The notes under the pieces: model-generated
Databases searched by the model: none
Seen by the model: the letters and a program-made list of their open reading frames with translations, nothing else
What the model was told of the DNA's origin: nothing
Part shown: piece by piece, positions 31,740 to 43,035 of the stretch
Layout: each line of letters starts with the position of its first letter
Numbering within the stretch: position 1 is the stretch's first letter
Assembly: GCA_963575745.1 (NCBI GenBank)
Contig: CAUYUJ010014360.1
Coordinates: 850,272-914,271 of the forward strand
DNA length: 64,000 bases
DNA from: Prorocentrum cordatum
Lineage: Eukaryota > Sar > Dinophyceae > Prorocentrales > Prorocentraceae
Direction: 5' to 3'
Translations under genes and position numbers: made by a program

Positions 31740-32225
31740 GCTCTACCACCCTCTTCCGTGGGGTCAGCGCATCCCCCCTCGGAACACTGCAGAATGACGC
31801 GCTACTGCCCCATCGTTCAGATCCCTACGAACGCATACCATCCCAGCCAACCGAGCACGCAACCTCCTCACCCCTACCAAAAAGCACCAGGCACGTATAC
31901 TCGCTCAGCTTTAAGGCAAACATGCCAATGACCCCTTGCTAGAAAATGCACGAGCCCACATGTGCGCACGCACATGTAGACATCACACCAAACACACGAA
32001 TTCTGCGAGCACGTCAGCATGAAATCTTCAAAATCCCTTCGGTATTTCAGAATACTGATGCAAATGTATTATCGGTACGCATGTGTTGAAACCATGGGAA
32101 ACCATATGTATGCGATAATCTCGTTCAGAAGATTCAGAAGCCGCATTTTCCTTACAAGATCATCAGCTTCCAGATAATTTCAAGATAACTTAAAAAAATC
32201 GTTCCGACAAAAAGATCTGCCTATC
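31740..32225. other. No gene recognised
   Basis: Unusually AT-rich from about 31980 to 32215. Short frames without motifs. Confidence 0.4.
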
Positions 32226-32229
32226 CGCG

Positions 32230-32435
32230 CACGCTCACTTCCTTGCCATTATCGTTATCGCCGCCATTGCCAATCTCATCAGTCAACCACCTTCCTCACC
32301 GGCACATGGACATGATGATCGGCACCGTCGTCATTAACATCGGCGCCGTCACTGGATTTGCCGTCGTCATCGTTTCCATTGTACCACCCTCGTTGTTATC
32401 ATCGTCGTTGCCGCCGTTGCCGACGTCATCATGAT
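32230..32435. repeat. Degenerate CAT/CGT trinucleotide tract
   Basis: ATTATCGTTATCGCC-like words. Decayed relative of the ATC arrays. Confidence 0.6.
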
Positions 32436-32664
32436 ACCGCGCGGTGCCCGCGCGCCAGTGCGGGCTTTGAGTTTTCATCTGTAAGCACCATTGCAGCCGC
32501 GGCAGTAGGGCCGAACCAGCTGGCCGCTCTGCGCGCGAGCTCGTGCGCGCTCACCGGGATCGCGGCCGCGCGGATTGTGCAAAGCAAGCTGCGGACTGGG
32601 AGGGTGGCATGACTGCGCGAGCAGTGGAGTTGACGACTCCGAGCTCTGCAAGACGGACTGCAAC

Positions 32665-33045
32665 CGATAGAGTTAGGTCGGGCATCTCCCCCCTACAGGT
32701 GGTTTTTGAACGAAACACGGCAAATACCCCAAAAATACCCCCCAAAATACTCAAAAGCGGTACTTGAAAAAAGAGTCCCCAGACTATGTTCTGACTATCT
32801 TTGACTACTCCCCCTGTAGTCGGGAGCGGCAAAGAGGGGGGTGTCCAAGAGGGGGGGTGCAAATCATGACCGGCGGCATGTGCGCGGCCCAGCGGGGGGG
32901 CCAGGGACGCAATGAAACGAGAAGAGGCGCCATGAAACCCGAGGAAAAATCCTGGCCCGCGCCATGAAATCCACCCCCCCCCTAGTCATCACCCCCCTCT
33001 TTTCCGCTCCCGATGTAGGGGGACAGGCCCGACGTAACGATAGAG
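32665..33045. mobile_element. 365-bp TIR element with perfect 8-bp target duplication
   Basis: CGATAGAG lies at 32665-32672 and again at 33038-33045. Between them the element starts TTAGGTCGGGC and ends GCCCGACGTAA. The outer TIRs continue as CTCCCCCCTACAGG against CTGTCCCCCTACAT. A second inverted pair lies inside (32811-32843 with 32990-33021; GGGAGCGGCAAAGAGGGGGG against GGGAGCGGAAAAGAGGGGGG). No coding capacity. An 8-bp duplication is typical of hAT-like transposition, but introner-like elements are also possible. Confidence 0.82.
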
Positions 33046-33187
33046 CGCACCACCTGCGGTCGGGAGCGCCGCCGCGGCGGCTGCGGCCCCGGCGACCCGC
33101 CGTGCCGTGCGAGCGGACAGCGGGCCGCCGGCGCGCCGCGCCGAGGCGCGGCGGGCCGGAGCTTTTCGGAGCGGCACGCCAGCCAAG

Positions 33188-33431
33188 AGCTCCTGGCCGC
33201 AGAGTGCCGTCGGGGCGTTGACCCTAAGGAACTCCTCCTCCCTCCTCCCTCCTCCCTCCTCCTCCTCCTCCCTCCTCCTCCTCCTCCTCCTCCTCCTCCT
33301 CCCTCCTCCTCCTCCTCCCTCCTCCCTCCTCCTCCTCCTCCTCCCTCCTCCTCCTCCTCCCTCCTGCTCCTCCTCCTCCTCCTCCTCCTCCTCCTGGCCG
33401 CAGAGTACCGTCGGGGCGTTGACCCGAGGGA
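33188..33431. repeat. (TCC)n array between two direct repeats
   Basis: CTCCTGGCCGCAGAGTGCCG then TCGGGGCGTTGACCC stands before the array (about 33189-33225) and recurs with one or two changes at about 33393-33431. The array is TCC and CTCCC units. Confidence 0.9.
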
Positions 33432-33439
33432 ACCATCAA

Positions 33440-34360
33440 TGAGGAACGAGGCCCCTGTCTCCCAGAAGTGAAACTTCGATTCCCCGCCGGAAGCAGAAGG
33501 AAAACCCGAGGCAAGCTGCGAAACGATCAGGGGACACCGAGCCCCTCCCCAACGAAAAGGGTTCCTTCTTCAGCGCCCCGACTGTACGCCTCGAGAGTAG
33601 GAGGACCCATGGGGGGGCGAGGCCGGTTTGGCGATCCCTCTGCACCGAGGGGGGAGCTAGATTCTCCCCGCCCCATGAAGCGACCGCAACACGCGCTTTC
33701 CTTCCTCGCCCTCTGGCTATTTCTCGGTGTTCCTCTCTCTCTCTCTCTTGATCCCCGTCTCTCCGCCTTTCTCCCTCCCTTCCTGTCGGAAAGGATGGAC
33801 GGGGATCGTGAGCTCAGCAACGCAGTGAGACGCAAGCTTACTGCAAGCTGACCATACAGAGACAGGGTCACACAAGACCCTTTCCCCGCTCCACTTGCAG
33901 GAAAGAAGTAAGGGTGAAGGTAGGGTGAGTGCATGAGCATAGGGGTCAGGGAGCAGGGCAAGGAGCGGGGAGGAACAGACGGAGCAATGGAGACAGGGAG
34001 GAGAGTAAGTGGGCAGCGGGGGGTGGAGGGAGAAATGCATGGGGTGAGCGTGGGTATCGGTCCTGGCCGTCCCTCTTGTCTACCGACTCCTGCTCGACGT
34101 TGCGCCAACGCGTGGTCAGCGTCTTTCGAACGTACCACGCCGTCTCCATGGGAAACCGCAAGTCAAAGCTAGGGAGAACGACTTTGACGAACGTGTCCTC
34201 GTCCTCTCGGCTGGCCGAGAACAAACTTTATGGAGCGACAGAGACGAAGTGCGAGATTCCCGATTCGCCCTTTTCCCCTTGCACAATATTCCCATTCCCC
34301 ACTCCTCACCTCCCCCCTCTTCCGCGCGTCCACTTCCACTTTCACTTACCCGCTTAATTA
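33440..34360. other. No gene recognised
   Basis: Frames up to about 200 residues on minus and 127 on plus lack motifs. A short CTCTCTCT tract lies at 33735-33750. Confidence 0.4.
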
Positions 34361-34419
34361 CACTAACTTTCACCTGCAGTGCCGTAGTGCTCGCCCCCAC
34401 CGGTCACCCACTTCCACGA

Positions 34420-35235
34420 ACCGCGTGGTGCAGGCCCAGTGGACGTGTTGGCCACGCCCCCCTCCCAATCTCTCCCGGCCCGTCAAGGAGCGGTGGGTCT
34501 GCTGGTCCTCGTCGAGCTGCACCACAAAGAGCGTGCTTCCGGCTTCCTGCCACTGGCAGACGCCAATATCGGGTGTCCACACGACCTTTCCCGGCTTGTT
34601 GAACTCGATCAGCAAGAAGTGTGGAGCTGGTGGCACGATGCGCTCCCTCAGCGCCCTCATCGGCAGATACTTCTGGCCTACCTTGAGCCAGCCATCCCCC
34701 TCATCCACACCAATGACGGTCGTGCCCCACGGAGCAACCTCTCCGCTTGGATCAAGATCTCCCTCGTCATCGTAAGGACGGGGCTTGCGTGCGTAGTAGA
34801 AGAGACCTTCCACATCCGGCATGTCTTCGTTATTTCTCTTTAGCAAGCGCTTGCCAGCATGTTCCTGGCTGCTCTTCCTGATGAGAGAAGGCCTTCCAGA
34901 CGATCCTGAGAATTCAGAAGGCTTCCCCTGTACTTCAGAAGGCTTGACAACTTCGTAATCGCGTATGTGACTTGCCTGGGTCATCCAGAGTCGGGCCAAG
35001 AAACGTGTGTCGGGCCGGTCGCCGATAATCCTATGGTTGACCGGCCGCATGAAAGCCTGGAGGTTGGCGTCCAAATTGCCGCCGAACTTCGAAACGGACC
35101 ACCAAAGCTTCTCTGGCGCCGTGAGGTGCGAAACGTATCGCCACCCAAGCTTAGAAAGATCGCTGCCCGCCCCCCTGGCCAGATGTCGACAGACCAACTC
35201 CACTCTCGAGGCATCACCAGCTCGTCGTGCCTCAA
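34420..35235 (-). CDS. Exon(s) of an SH3-like-domain protein of unknown function
   Basis: The minus frame between about 35235 and 34420 has natural composition and GC-ending codons. Order: a segment with RYVSHLTAPEKLWWSVSKFG and RPDTRFLARLWMTQASHIRD; a Ser/Lys-rich linker (SEVQGKPSEFSGSSGRPSLI); then VEGLFYYARKPRPYDDEGDL, GEVAPWGTTVIGVDEGDGWL and KVGQKYLPM, which fit a bacterial-SH3-like fold (Gly, DGWLKV, YLPM). Next come HFLLIEFNKPGKVVWTPDIG and TLFVVQLDEDQQTHRSL. The reading frame extends further on both sides (to 35452 and 34370) with worse composition, so introns probably bound it. The SH3-like call rests on pattern only; the rest is unassigned. Confidence 0.55.
34886..34950. repeat. CAGAAGGCTT words, small palindrome cluster
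   Basis: AGAAGGCCTTCC, TTCAGAAGGCTTCC and TTCAGAAGGCTTG lie within 65 bp and encode the Ser/Lys-rich linker of the SH3-like protein. Same word family as 15331-15480 and 57958-58085. Confidence 0.5.
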
Positions 35236-35595
35236 GGCTGGCACCGCCACGCGCCAAAGGGGTCCTCCGCGGCATCAAGGCGACAAGGAGGACCCCCATG
35301 AGGCTCCCGAGACAATCCCGGAGCTGGCGAAACTTCGAAACAGGGGCTCCTCTGTCGAACGCCCCGCCTGGCTCCCTCCTGACGACTGGCTGCAATGCCA
35401 GCGGGGGAGCAGAATCCGTCGAGCAGGTTCTCGGGCCACGGCACGGCATCATCCTCGAGAGCGTGTCTTGTTATTCGCAACAACGTCCGTTGCCGGCGCC
35501 CGCCCTCATCCCCCCGTCCCCCCATGGGTGCCTTGGTGACGTCACGACTCCCGCCCGGTCTGGCAGGCAAAACAGCCAAAATGAGTCCTATACTC

Positions 35596-35703
35596 CTCCT
35601 CCTCCTCCGCCTCCCCCTCCTCCTCCTCCTCCTCCTCCTCCTCCTCCTCCTCCTCCTCCTCCTCCTCCGCGTCCTCCTCCTCGTCCTCCTCCTCCTGCTC
35701 CTC
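35596..35703. repeat. (TCC)n microsatellite
   Basis: TCC array at the head of the first 0.83-kb macro-repeat unit. Confidence 0.97.
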
Positions 35704-36563
35704 CATTCCTTCTCCTTATGAATAACGTCTCCCTGTCGCACCCCGAAGAATTGTTTTAGAGCGGGCTGGACGTTTCGCCCGAGACTTCCTCACCACTTAT
35801 GACCCTGAAGCTTGAACAAGTTGGCAACAGCTTCACAGATAGAGCGCGGGTGGTTTTCAAAATGTGGTTCTCGCCTTAGCGCCGCGCGCATTCGTTTTCA
35901 ACATTTGCAAGAGCTCCACGGATTAAGGGCAGCCCGTTTTCAAAATGTGGTTCTCGCCTCAGCGCCGCGCGCATTCGTTTCCAAGAACGCAGGAGCTTCA
36001 CGGACTGAGGGCAGCCCGTTTTCAAAATGTGGCTCTCGCCTAAGCGCCGCGCACATTCGTTGAAGACTTTGCAAGAACTTCACGGATTGAGGGCGACCGA
36101 CCCGTTTTCAAAATGTGGCTCTCGCCTCGGAACGGCGCACATTCGTTGGAAAGATTCCAGAAGCTTCACGGATTCAGGGCAGCTCCTTTTCGATAAATGT
36201 TGCTCTCGATTTAGCGTGGCGCACAGTCGTAAAACATGTGCAAGCGTTTCACGGTTAACCAACATAAACATACCAAACCTGGTGTTTTGAGAAGGCTCAC
36301 GGTTATGCTGGTACATCAATTGAGTTGATTCACGGCGTTGAAAACTCAGGAATAGCGTTCTGGCACTTTTCCGGATCGTCGAAGCGCAATAATCAATATG
36401 ATGCGTGGCGGTGGAACCCCGAGAACACTGTTTAGGCGTGCTTCAGGGTCTTCAAAAGGTTTTCTTCCAATGAGGCAGCTGCTTCTGTGGAAATGAACCC
36501 CAGTAGGGGCCTGTGAAGAGGGGGCTTGGAGGCAGGGTTATTCCAACATCGTTGATGACTCTT
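35704..36563. repeat. Macro-repeat, first copy, with five ~83-bp subunits
   Basis: Subunits anchored by TTTTCAAAATGTGG at 35854, 35937, 36019 and 36105, with a variant at 36187. Each contains CTCGCCT and AGCGCCGCGC. The tail includes GGCGTTCTGGCACTTTTCCG-like sequence, GAGAACACTGTTTAGGC and AACATCGTTGATGACTCTT. The whole matches 37310-38080. Confidence 0.9.
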
Positions 36564-37230
36564 CTTTTTTGTGTGTACTTCTCTCCACTGCACTGGTCTG
36601 CCTCGTATCTCGGCCTCTTGCGTCCTGACGTGCTTTAAACGAACAGGCTCCAGGGCCGCCCTGACCGGGCAGGAGGGAGCTGGAGCCCCCACAAAGCCCT
36701 GCGGCAGGATCACTGCGGCAGGACAGCGCAAATGAACAGGTCACACCTCCCCCGTGGGCGGGACGCAAGCAGAGCGAGGAATCTCCACAGGGAGAGAAGC
36801 GCAAGAACATGACTTTGTCGCGCGGCCACAGAGCCAGAGCGCGTAAATAGACAGAGCCCAAGGGGCGTCCAGCACGCAGCTCTCGTCACCCCCCACGTGG
36901 TCAACCAGGAGACCCAGTGCGGAGCGAGGCTGGACGAGCGGACCGACCAAGCTCAGAGCGTTCTTCGCGGGACGGCCAACACGCGTCTTACCCACAGAAA
37001 CACTCCTCTGCCAACTGGGGGGCAGGAGAAGGAGGAAGCGAGGACAGTGTACACGAGCAGCAGACCATACATCACCAGCAGTATGTGCGACAATATGCTG
37101 AAAAAACAGCGGTGCGGTGATCACGCTTCAGTTACCTTACAGTGCCAAGACTCGGCCAAGCGAAAATCTGCTGTCGGCAAAGCACCGTGAAGATGAGTCG
37201 GTGCCCAGCCGACCCCAAGACTACCTCCTG
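36564..37230. other. Unique segment between macro-repeat copies
   Basis: No gene recognised. Minus frames up to 127 residues lack motifs. Confidence 0.45.
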
Positions 37231-37232
37231 CT

Positions 37233-38080
37233 CCCAACATCGTTGATGACTCTTGGGCTGACACTGGTCCTCCTCCTCCTCCTCCGTCTGCACTTGCTCC
37301 TCCTCCTCCTCCTTTCCTTTGTAAGTAACTTCTCCCTGTCGCACCGCGAGGGGCCAATGTTTCGGGCGGGCCAGGCGTTTCGCCTGAGACATCCTCACCA
37401 CTTATGACTCTGAAGCGTACACCTTTGCAACAGCTTCACAGATGGAGGGCGGGTCGTGTTCAAAATGTGGCTGTCGCCTGAGCGCTGCGCATATTCGTTT
37501 TAAACACTTGCCAGATTTCCACAGGACGAGGGCGATCCGTTTTCAAAATGTGGTTCTCGCCTCAGCGCGGCGCACATTCGCTTTAAATATGTACAAAATG
37601 TTCACAGATTGAGGGTGACCCGTTTTCAAACTGTTGCTCTCGCCTTAGCGCGGCGCACGTTCGTAAAAAATGTTGCAAGAGCTTCGCGGATTGAGGGCGG
37701 TTCCTTTAACATGCGGTTTTCGACTCAGCGCCGCGCATATTCGATTACAAAGTGTGCAAGAGCCGAACGGCTTCCCATCATAAACATACCAGAAATGGCG
37801 GTTTGAAAAGATTCCAGATTATGCGGCTGCATCAGTTAGGTTGGTTCGCGGCGTTGGAACACCAAGAATGGCGTTCTGGCACTTTCCCGGATCGTCAAGA
37901 CGCAACAGTCGGGTTGATCCGTGGCGTTGTAATCCCGAGAACACTGTTTAGGCATGCTTCAGGGTCTTCAAAAGGTTTTCTTCCAACGAAGCAGTTCCCC
38001 CAATGGAGATGAACCGAAGTAGGGGCCAATGAAAAGGGAGCTTGGACAGAGGGTTAATTCCAACATCGTTGATGACTCTT
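37233..38080. repeat. Macro-repeat, second copy, with four ~83-bp subunits
   Basis: Begins with AACATCGTTGATGACTCTT (37236) and a TCC array. Then CTTCTCCCTGTCGCACC and CCTCACCACTTATGAC as in the first copy, subunits near 37456, 37540, 37623 and about 37700, the shared tail, and AACATCGTTGATGACTCTT again at 38062. Confidence 0.9.
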
Positions 38081-38095
38081 GGGTTTTAACTGGTA

Positions 38096-38430
38096 CTCCA
38101 CCTCCTCCTCCTCCTGCTCCTCCTCCTCCTTCTCCTCCTCCTCCTCCTCCTCATCATCACCATCAGCAGCAGCATCCTCATAATCATCGTCACCATCATC
38201 ATATGCATCATCGTCAGCATCAGCATCATCATCACCATCACCATCCCCATCAGCATCACCATCATAATCGACGTCATCATCAGCATCATCATCCTCATCC
38301 TCACCATCATCATCATCATCATCAGCATCATCATCATCATCATCATCATCATCAGCATCATCAGCATCATCATCCTCCTCATCCTCAGCCTCATCCTCAT
38401 CCCCATCCCCATCCCCATCCTCCTCACACA
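38096..38430. repeat. (TCC)n(ATC)n compound microsatellite
   Basis: TCC for about 60 bp, then CATCATC and CACCATC for about 270 bp. It takes the place of the TCC array in a third macro-repeat unit. Confidence 0.95.
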
Positions 38431-38760
38431 CGTGCTGCTGCTCCTGCTCTGATTCTGGCTCGGGTTCCTATTCTTGTTCCTGCAACTGTTCCTGCTTCCG
38501 TGCCTGATCCCTCTCCTGCTCTTGCTGCGATTATAGCTTCGATCCGTGCTCCTGCTCCTGCTGCTCGTCCTGAAACTGCTTATGATCTCGATCCTGCTTC
38601 TGCTCCAGCTCCAACTCTGGCGCCAGTTCCTGCCCCTGCTTCTGTTCGGGTCCTGGCCCCAGCTCCTGTTGATGGTCCTTCTCTTACTCCTGCTCCTGGT
38701 GCGGCTCGTGTTCCTGTTCCCTGCTCCTGCCCCGGCCTGCTCCTGCTCCTCCTGCTGACC
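38430..38760. repeat. Degenerate GCTCCT hexamer minisatellite
   Basis: TGCTCC and TGTTCC words every six bases for about 330 bp; the Pro/Ala/Leu-rich frames come from it. Confidence 0.8.
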
Positions 38761-38864
38761 CAGCACATGCTCATACTAAAGCTGTTGGTAAGTGTGTGGC
38801 TAGCTTTCTCCTCCTCTTCGTATTCGTCCTCTTCGTCCCATTAGTATTATCATTCGCCTTATTA

Positions 38865-39230
38865 CTACTAGTTGATAGTATTACTATTATCGTCATCATC
38901 ATCAGCAACACCACCACCATCATCATCATCATAATCAAGAATAATCATAATAGTATTAATAGTACCAGGGTTAGTGCCATCAGTACTATAAGTGTTGCTA
39001 TCATTCTTACTAGCTGTATCAATAGTAATAATAATACTAGTAGAACTACTAGTACTGTTAGGATGATTATTGCTATTGGTGCTGGTGGTGTCAATAATGC
39101 TATTGCTACTATTGGTATGATTGCGGAATACCACCAGTAACTACTATTAGTATGGGTACTATTACTAGTACTAGTAGTGTTACTTGTTGGTCGTATAATC
39201 ACGATGATTACTATGAGTACGAAAATAAGT
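38865..39230. repeat. Degenerate ATT/ACT/AGT trinucleotide tract
   Basis: TTACTAC, ATTATTATC and ACTAGTAGT words; many CTAG/ACTAGT sites. Confidence 0.8.
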
Positions 39231-39244
39231 AATAGTAATACTAA

Positions 39245-39245
39245 C

Positions 39246-39277
<32 letters not shown>

Positions 39278-39312
39278 GAGTAGTTAGTAGTTAGCAGTTA
39301 GTAGCTAGTAGC

Positions 39313-39366
<54 letters not shown>

Positions 39367-39465
39367 TAGTAGTAGTAGCAGTAGTAGTAGCAGTAGTAGT
39401 AGTAGTCGTAGTAGTAGTCGTAGTAGTAGTAGTAGTAGCAGTAGTAGTAGTAGTAGTAATAGTAC
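39245..39465. repeat. (TAG)n microsatellite
   Basis: About 200 bp of TAG units with CAG and CGT interruptions. Confidence 0.97.
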
Positions 39466-39639
39466 CCGTAGTCTTGTTATCATTATCCGTAGTCGTCTTG
39501 TTCTCATCATTATTATTATGGGTCCGCGTGCTCTTCTGATTTGCATTCGTAATATTACTCTGAGCGTTATCAGATTGAGGGGGCCGAACGGTCATTCACT
39601 GTCCCTGGGTGCGTGGCTGAAATGGGATTCCGGGATGCG

Positions 39640-39715
39640 GATCATTGTTGTTGCTTGTTGTTGTTGCTGCTATTGTTGCTGTTATTGTTGTTGTTGGTGG
39701 TGTTGTTATTGTTTG
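39640..39715. repeat. (TTG)n microsatellite
   Basis: TTGTTGT and TGCTAT units of about 70 bp. Confidence 0.9.
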
Positions 39716-39729
39716 ACGTCGTCCCCCAC

Positions 39730-39977
39730 CGCGACCCGGCCCGCGACCCGGCCCGCGACCCACACCTCGACCCGCCCGCGACCCACCCGCGACCCACCCG
39801 CGACCCACCCCGCGACCCACCCGCGACCCACCCGCGACCAACCCGCAAACCACCCCGCGACCCACCCGCGACAGCCCGCGACCCACCCGCGACCCACCCG
39901 CGACCCACCCGCGGCCCACCCGCGACCCACCCGCGACCCACCGGCGACCCGGCCCGCGACCCACCCGCGACCGACCC
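39730..39977. repeat. CGCGACCCACC 11-bp minisatellite
   Basis: About 22 copies with GGC variants at both ends. Arg/Pro/Thr or Gly/Val/Arg frames are artefacts. Confidence 0.95.
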
Positions 39978-39979
39978 AC

Positions 39980-40138
39980 ATTGCTTTAACGAAACATTCG
40001 CGCCTGCGGCGGGCCCGTTGTAGACCTTGTAAGAATTAGGCGCCTGTGGCGGGCTTTTTCAGAACCTGGCAAACTGCTGGCGTCCCCGCCGCCCCCCCAC
40101 TTTTATCCACAACTGCGGGGTGCTACGCGGGTTGTTAA
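39980..40138. repeat. Short direct repeat GCGCCTGYGGCGGGC
   Basis: CGCGCCTGCGGCGGGC at about 39999 and GCGCCTGTGGCGGGC at about 40040. Confidence 0.6.
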
Positions 40139-40139
40139 T

Positions 40140-41195
40140 ATTTCTCCTCCTCCGCCTCCTCCTCCTCCGCCTTCTCCGCCTCCTCCACCTCCTCCTTTTC
40201 CTCGTCCTTTTCATCCTCCTCTTCCTCGCTGCTCGCTGCTACTGCCCCATGTTGCTCCTGCTCCACCTGCTGATCCTGCGCATGCTCATGCTGAAGATCC
40301 GGCTCCGTATGAAGCATTCCTCCTCCTCTTCCTTCTCCGCCGACTCGTCTTAGTAGCATTAATGTTCCGTCTTCCTCTTATCAGTAATAGCACGATGATT
40401 AGCATTAGCCGTAGTCGTTTTCTTATTAAAACCACGAATCGTAATGTCATTAAGAAAATTAGTACCTTGATAAATGATAACATGACTAGCATCGTTATCA
40501 CCACCATTCGTCTTGCTATTACTCCCCTTTTTTCCTAAGCGTGTTCCTCCTCCTCCACCTCCTCCTCCTTCTCGTGCTCTTCATCCTCATCCCAATTATC
40601 CCTCCCTCCCTCTCTTCCCCCATCCCACTCATCCTCCTCCTCCTCCTCCTCCTCCTCCTTCTCCTCCACCTCCTCCTCCTCGTTCTCGTCTTCCTTATTT
40701 TCCTCCTCCTCCTTCTCCTCCTCCTGCTGCTCCTCCTCTTCTTCCTCCTCCTCCTCATCCTTCTTCTTAGTCTTCTTCTTTTTCTTATTATTATTCTTAT
40801 TCTTATTCTTATTATTATTATTCTTCTTCTTCTTCATATTATTATTATCCTTATTATTCTTCTTCTTATTATTATTATTATTACTATTCTTCTTATTATT
40901 ATTATTGCTATTAATCTTCTTATTATTATTAGTCTTCTTCTTCTTCTCCTCCTCCTCCTCCTCCTCCTCCTCTTCCTCCTCCTCCTCCTCCTCCTCCTCC
41001 TCCTCGTCCTCCTCCTCGTCCTCCTCCTCCTTTTCCTCCTCCTCCTCCTCCTCCTCCTCCTCCTCCTCCTCCTCCTCCTCCTCCTCCTCCTCCTCCCCCC
41101 CACCTCGTCCTCCTCCTCATCCCCCTCATACCCGTCCCCCTCCTCCTCCTCCTCCTCGTCTTCCTCCTCCCTTTCTTCCTCGCCCTCCTCTCTTT
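40140..41195. repeat. TCC/TTA/TTC compound microsatellite complex
   Basis: TCC arrays (40145-40240, 40545-40770, 40950-41180) alternate with TTATTA and TTCTTC tracts (about 40775-40945). A Leu/Ser/Ile-rich 361-residue frame is an artefact. It abuts the 3' end of the LINE at 41203. Confidence 0.95.
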
Positions 41196-42908
41196 TTTTT
41201 GGCAGCAACGCACATGCCCCCAGAGGCGCACTGGATGGGCAGGTTGAATTGCCTGTAAACTCGAACAAGGAGATAAATTCGCCAATGTCAACAGACACAC
41301 CCTCCTTGTCAGGGCGCTGGCCTTTGCGGAGACGGCGCATGTTATTCATGCCCGTCTTCGTCGGCGGCGCGCAGTTGCGGCCTAGGCCTAAAACTTGTCC
41401 ACCACTGATACCGAACTTGCACGACATGCACAAGAACAGGTGGCCGCCGTCACTGCAAGGGGAAGCAATGACTCGGCGGCCCAGGTCTCTCCAACGGTCC
41501 CTGGTCCAAACGAGACTGTCCAGGGCACGAGCCCTCAAGAGGTTTGGACAACGCCCTCGACCCACGGAGACACACACGGCAACGCCAGCACGAGCCTTGT
41601 TGGGACCAGTCGTGGGCGAGCTCTAAAACAGCAGACACAGAGGCTGGCAACGGCGGGAAACGCTTCAATCCTCGGAACTCAAGTTTCGGCCAAAGTGGTA
41701 AGATATCAGCACCCGCAAGCAAGACCGCTCGCGAGACTTTGACCTGGTGGTTCAAAACTTCGTGCCCTGAAGGAGACATATCAGGGTGCTGACCAGTCCG
41801 TCGTTTAGCAGAAACAGCATAAAAGGTTCCATTGGCGTGAAAACCGTTCGTGCTCCGAGATACCCTCTTCGTGGAGGTCTCTGCGGGCATCAACCTTAGG
41901 GATCGACTCAAGGTTGGTCCCTAAAAATGCCTCGCCTCGGTGATAGGTCCTGCACTGTCGCTTGGCGCTGATCACATCGGCAGGACCTAGATTCATCACA
42001 TGAACTACATTAGCACAAAGTGGGCGGGGCCTTCGGCCTGGACAGAGGTCCAAGCAAGGGCCCCAAACACAGCTCCTTGGGGGGCCTGATGCCACGGAGC
42101 CCACAGAGGACCTTTTAAAACCCCGAGGCGGTCGCCCGAACTAAAGACCATCACCACGGCCCAACCAGCCCGAGATAACTCACGAACAAGGCGCATGCGA
42201 CACGAGCCGCCCATAAAAAGGCGCCCCCAACGCCCAGTTGATGGAGGGAAGGGGAGGGGGGGCAGCAGCAGGATTGGCAGGGTCGGACAGAGCGTCCGCA
42301 AACCATTCCAAACTCCCACCACCATAAGTGAGCGGCGGAGGGGCGCAGTCTCCAGGGTGTCTGAAGGCCCCGTAGACAAGCACATATCCACATGGCGCTC
42401 ACCTAATTCAAGAGCTTCCTCCCGAATACTGTTGCCCAACACAGCATCTCTGGCATCCTGCACGCAGAGGCACACGCACAGCCTGTGGAACAAGGATTCG
42501 CGGGCCGTGCCGCACAACCCGCACTGGTCGCTAAAACTCGTAGCCTGCTGCCGCGACGTCGCTCGCAGTCCAGCACGCCTCGGTGGCCTGAGCCCGAGCC
42601 CAACCTCTCGTTTGCCCCGAAACCTTCTTGGAAGACACGAGCTGTTTGACCACATCCCAGCAAAGTCTGAAATCACAGCCATGCGCGTCCCCCGAGCCCC
42701 TCTCCAGACCCCTCAAAACCGCTTGCTTGCAGAACAGCTTGACCAGCTTGGGGGGGGGGGGGGGGCGAAAGGGCGAGGGAAACTTCGCGGCCGAAAACAT
42801 CGATACGAATGCGAAATTAAGCATGGCCCAGCCAAGCCTGTAGATAGACAACCTAAGCGCAGAGAGGGGGCCCGAGACCGAGGAACAAGAATGTTTATCA
42901 GAGAAGAA

Positions 42909-43035
42909 AAAATGTGGGAGAGAGAGAGAGAGAGAGAGAAATAAAAAAAAAAACAAAAAACAAAAACAAAACAAAAAAAGAGGAGGAGGAAAAATATGGA
43001 AACAAAAAAAGAAGAGAGAGTACTATAACCAAAAA
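42909..43035. repeat. GA- and A-rich low-complexity insert inside the LINE
   Basis: GAGAGAGA followed by AAAAACAAAAA tracts between the RT and zinc/RNase H parts. It interrupts the coding pattern. Confidence 0.75.

Noticed and set aside
38029-38844. 271-residue His/Pro/Ala-rich frame
   Set aside because: Derived from TCC, ATC and GCTCCT repeats.
40541-41626. 361-residue Leu/Ile/Ser-rich frame resembling a membrane protein
   Set aside because: Hydrophobicity comes from TCC, TTA and TTC microsatellites, not from helices.
42195-42944. Plus-strand frame of 249 residues within the LINE
   Set aside because: Antisense shadow of the zinc/RNase H region; the minus strand carries the recognisable motifs.
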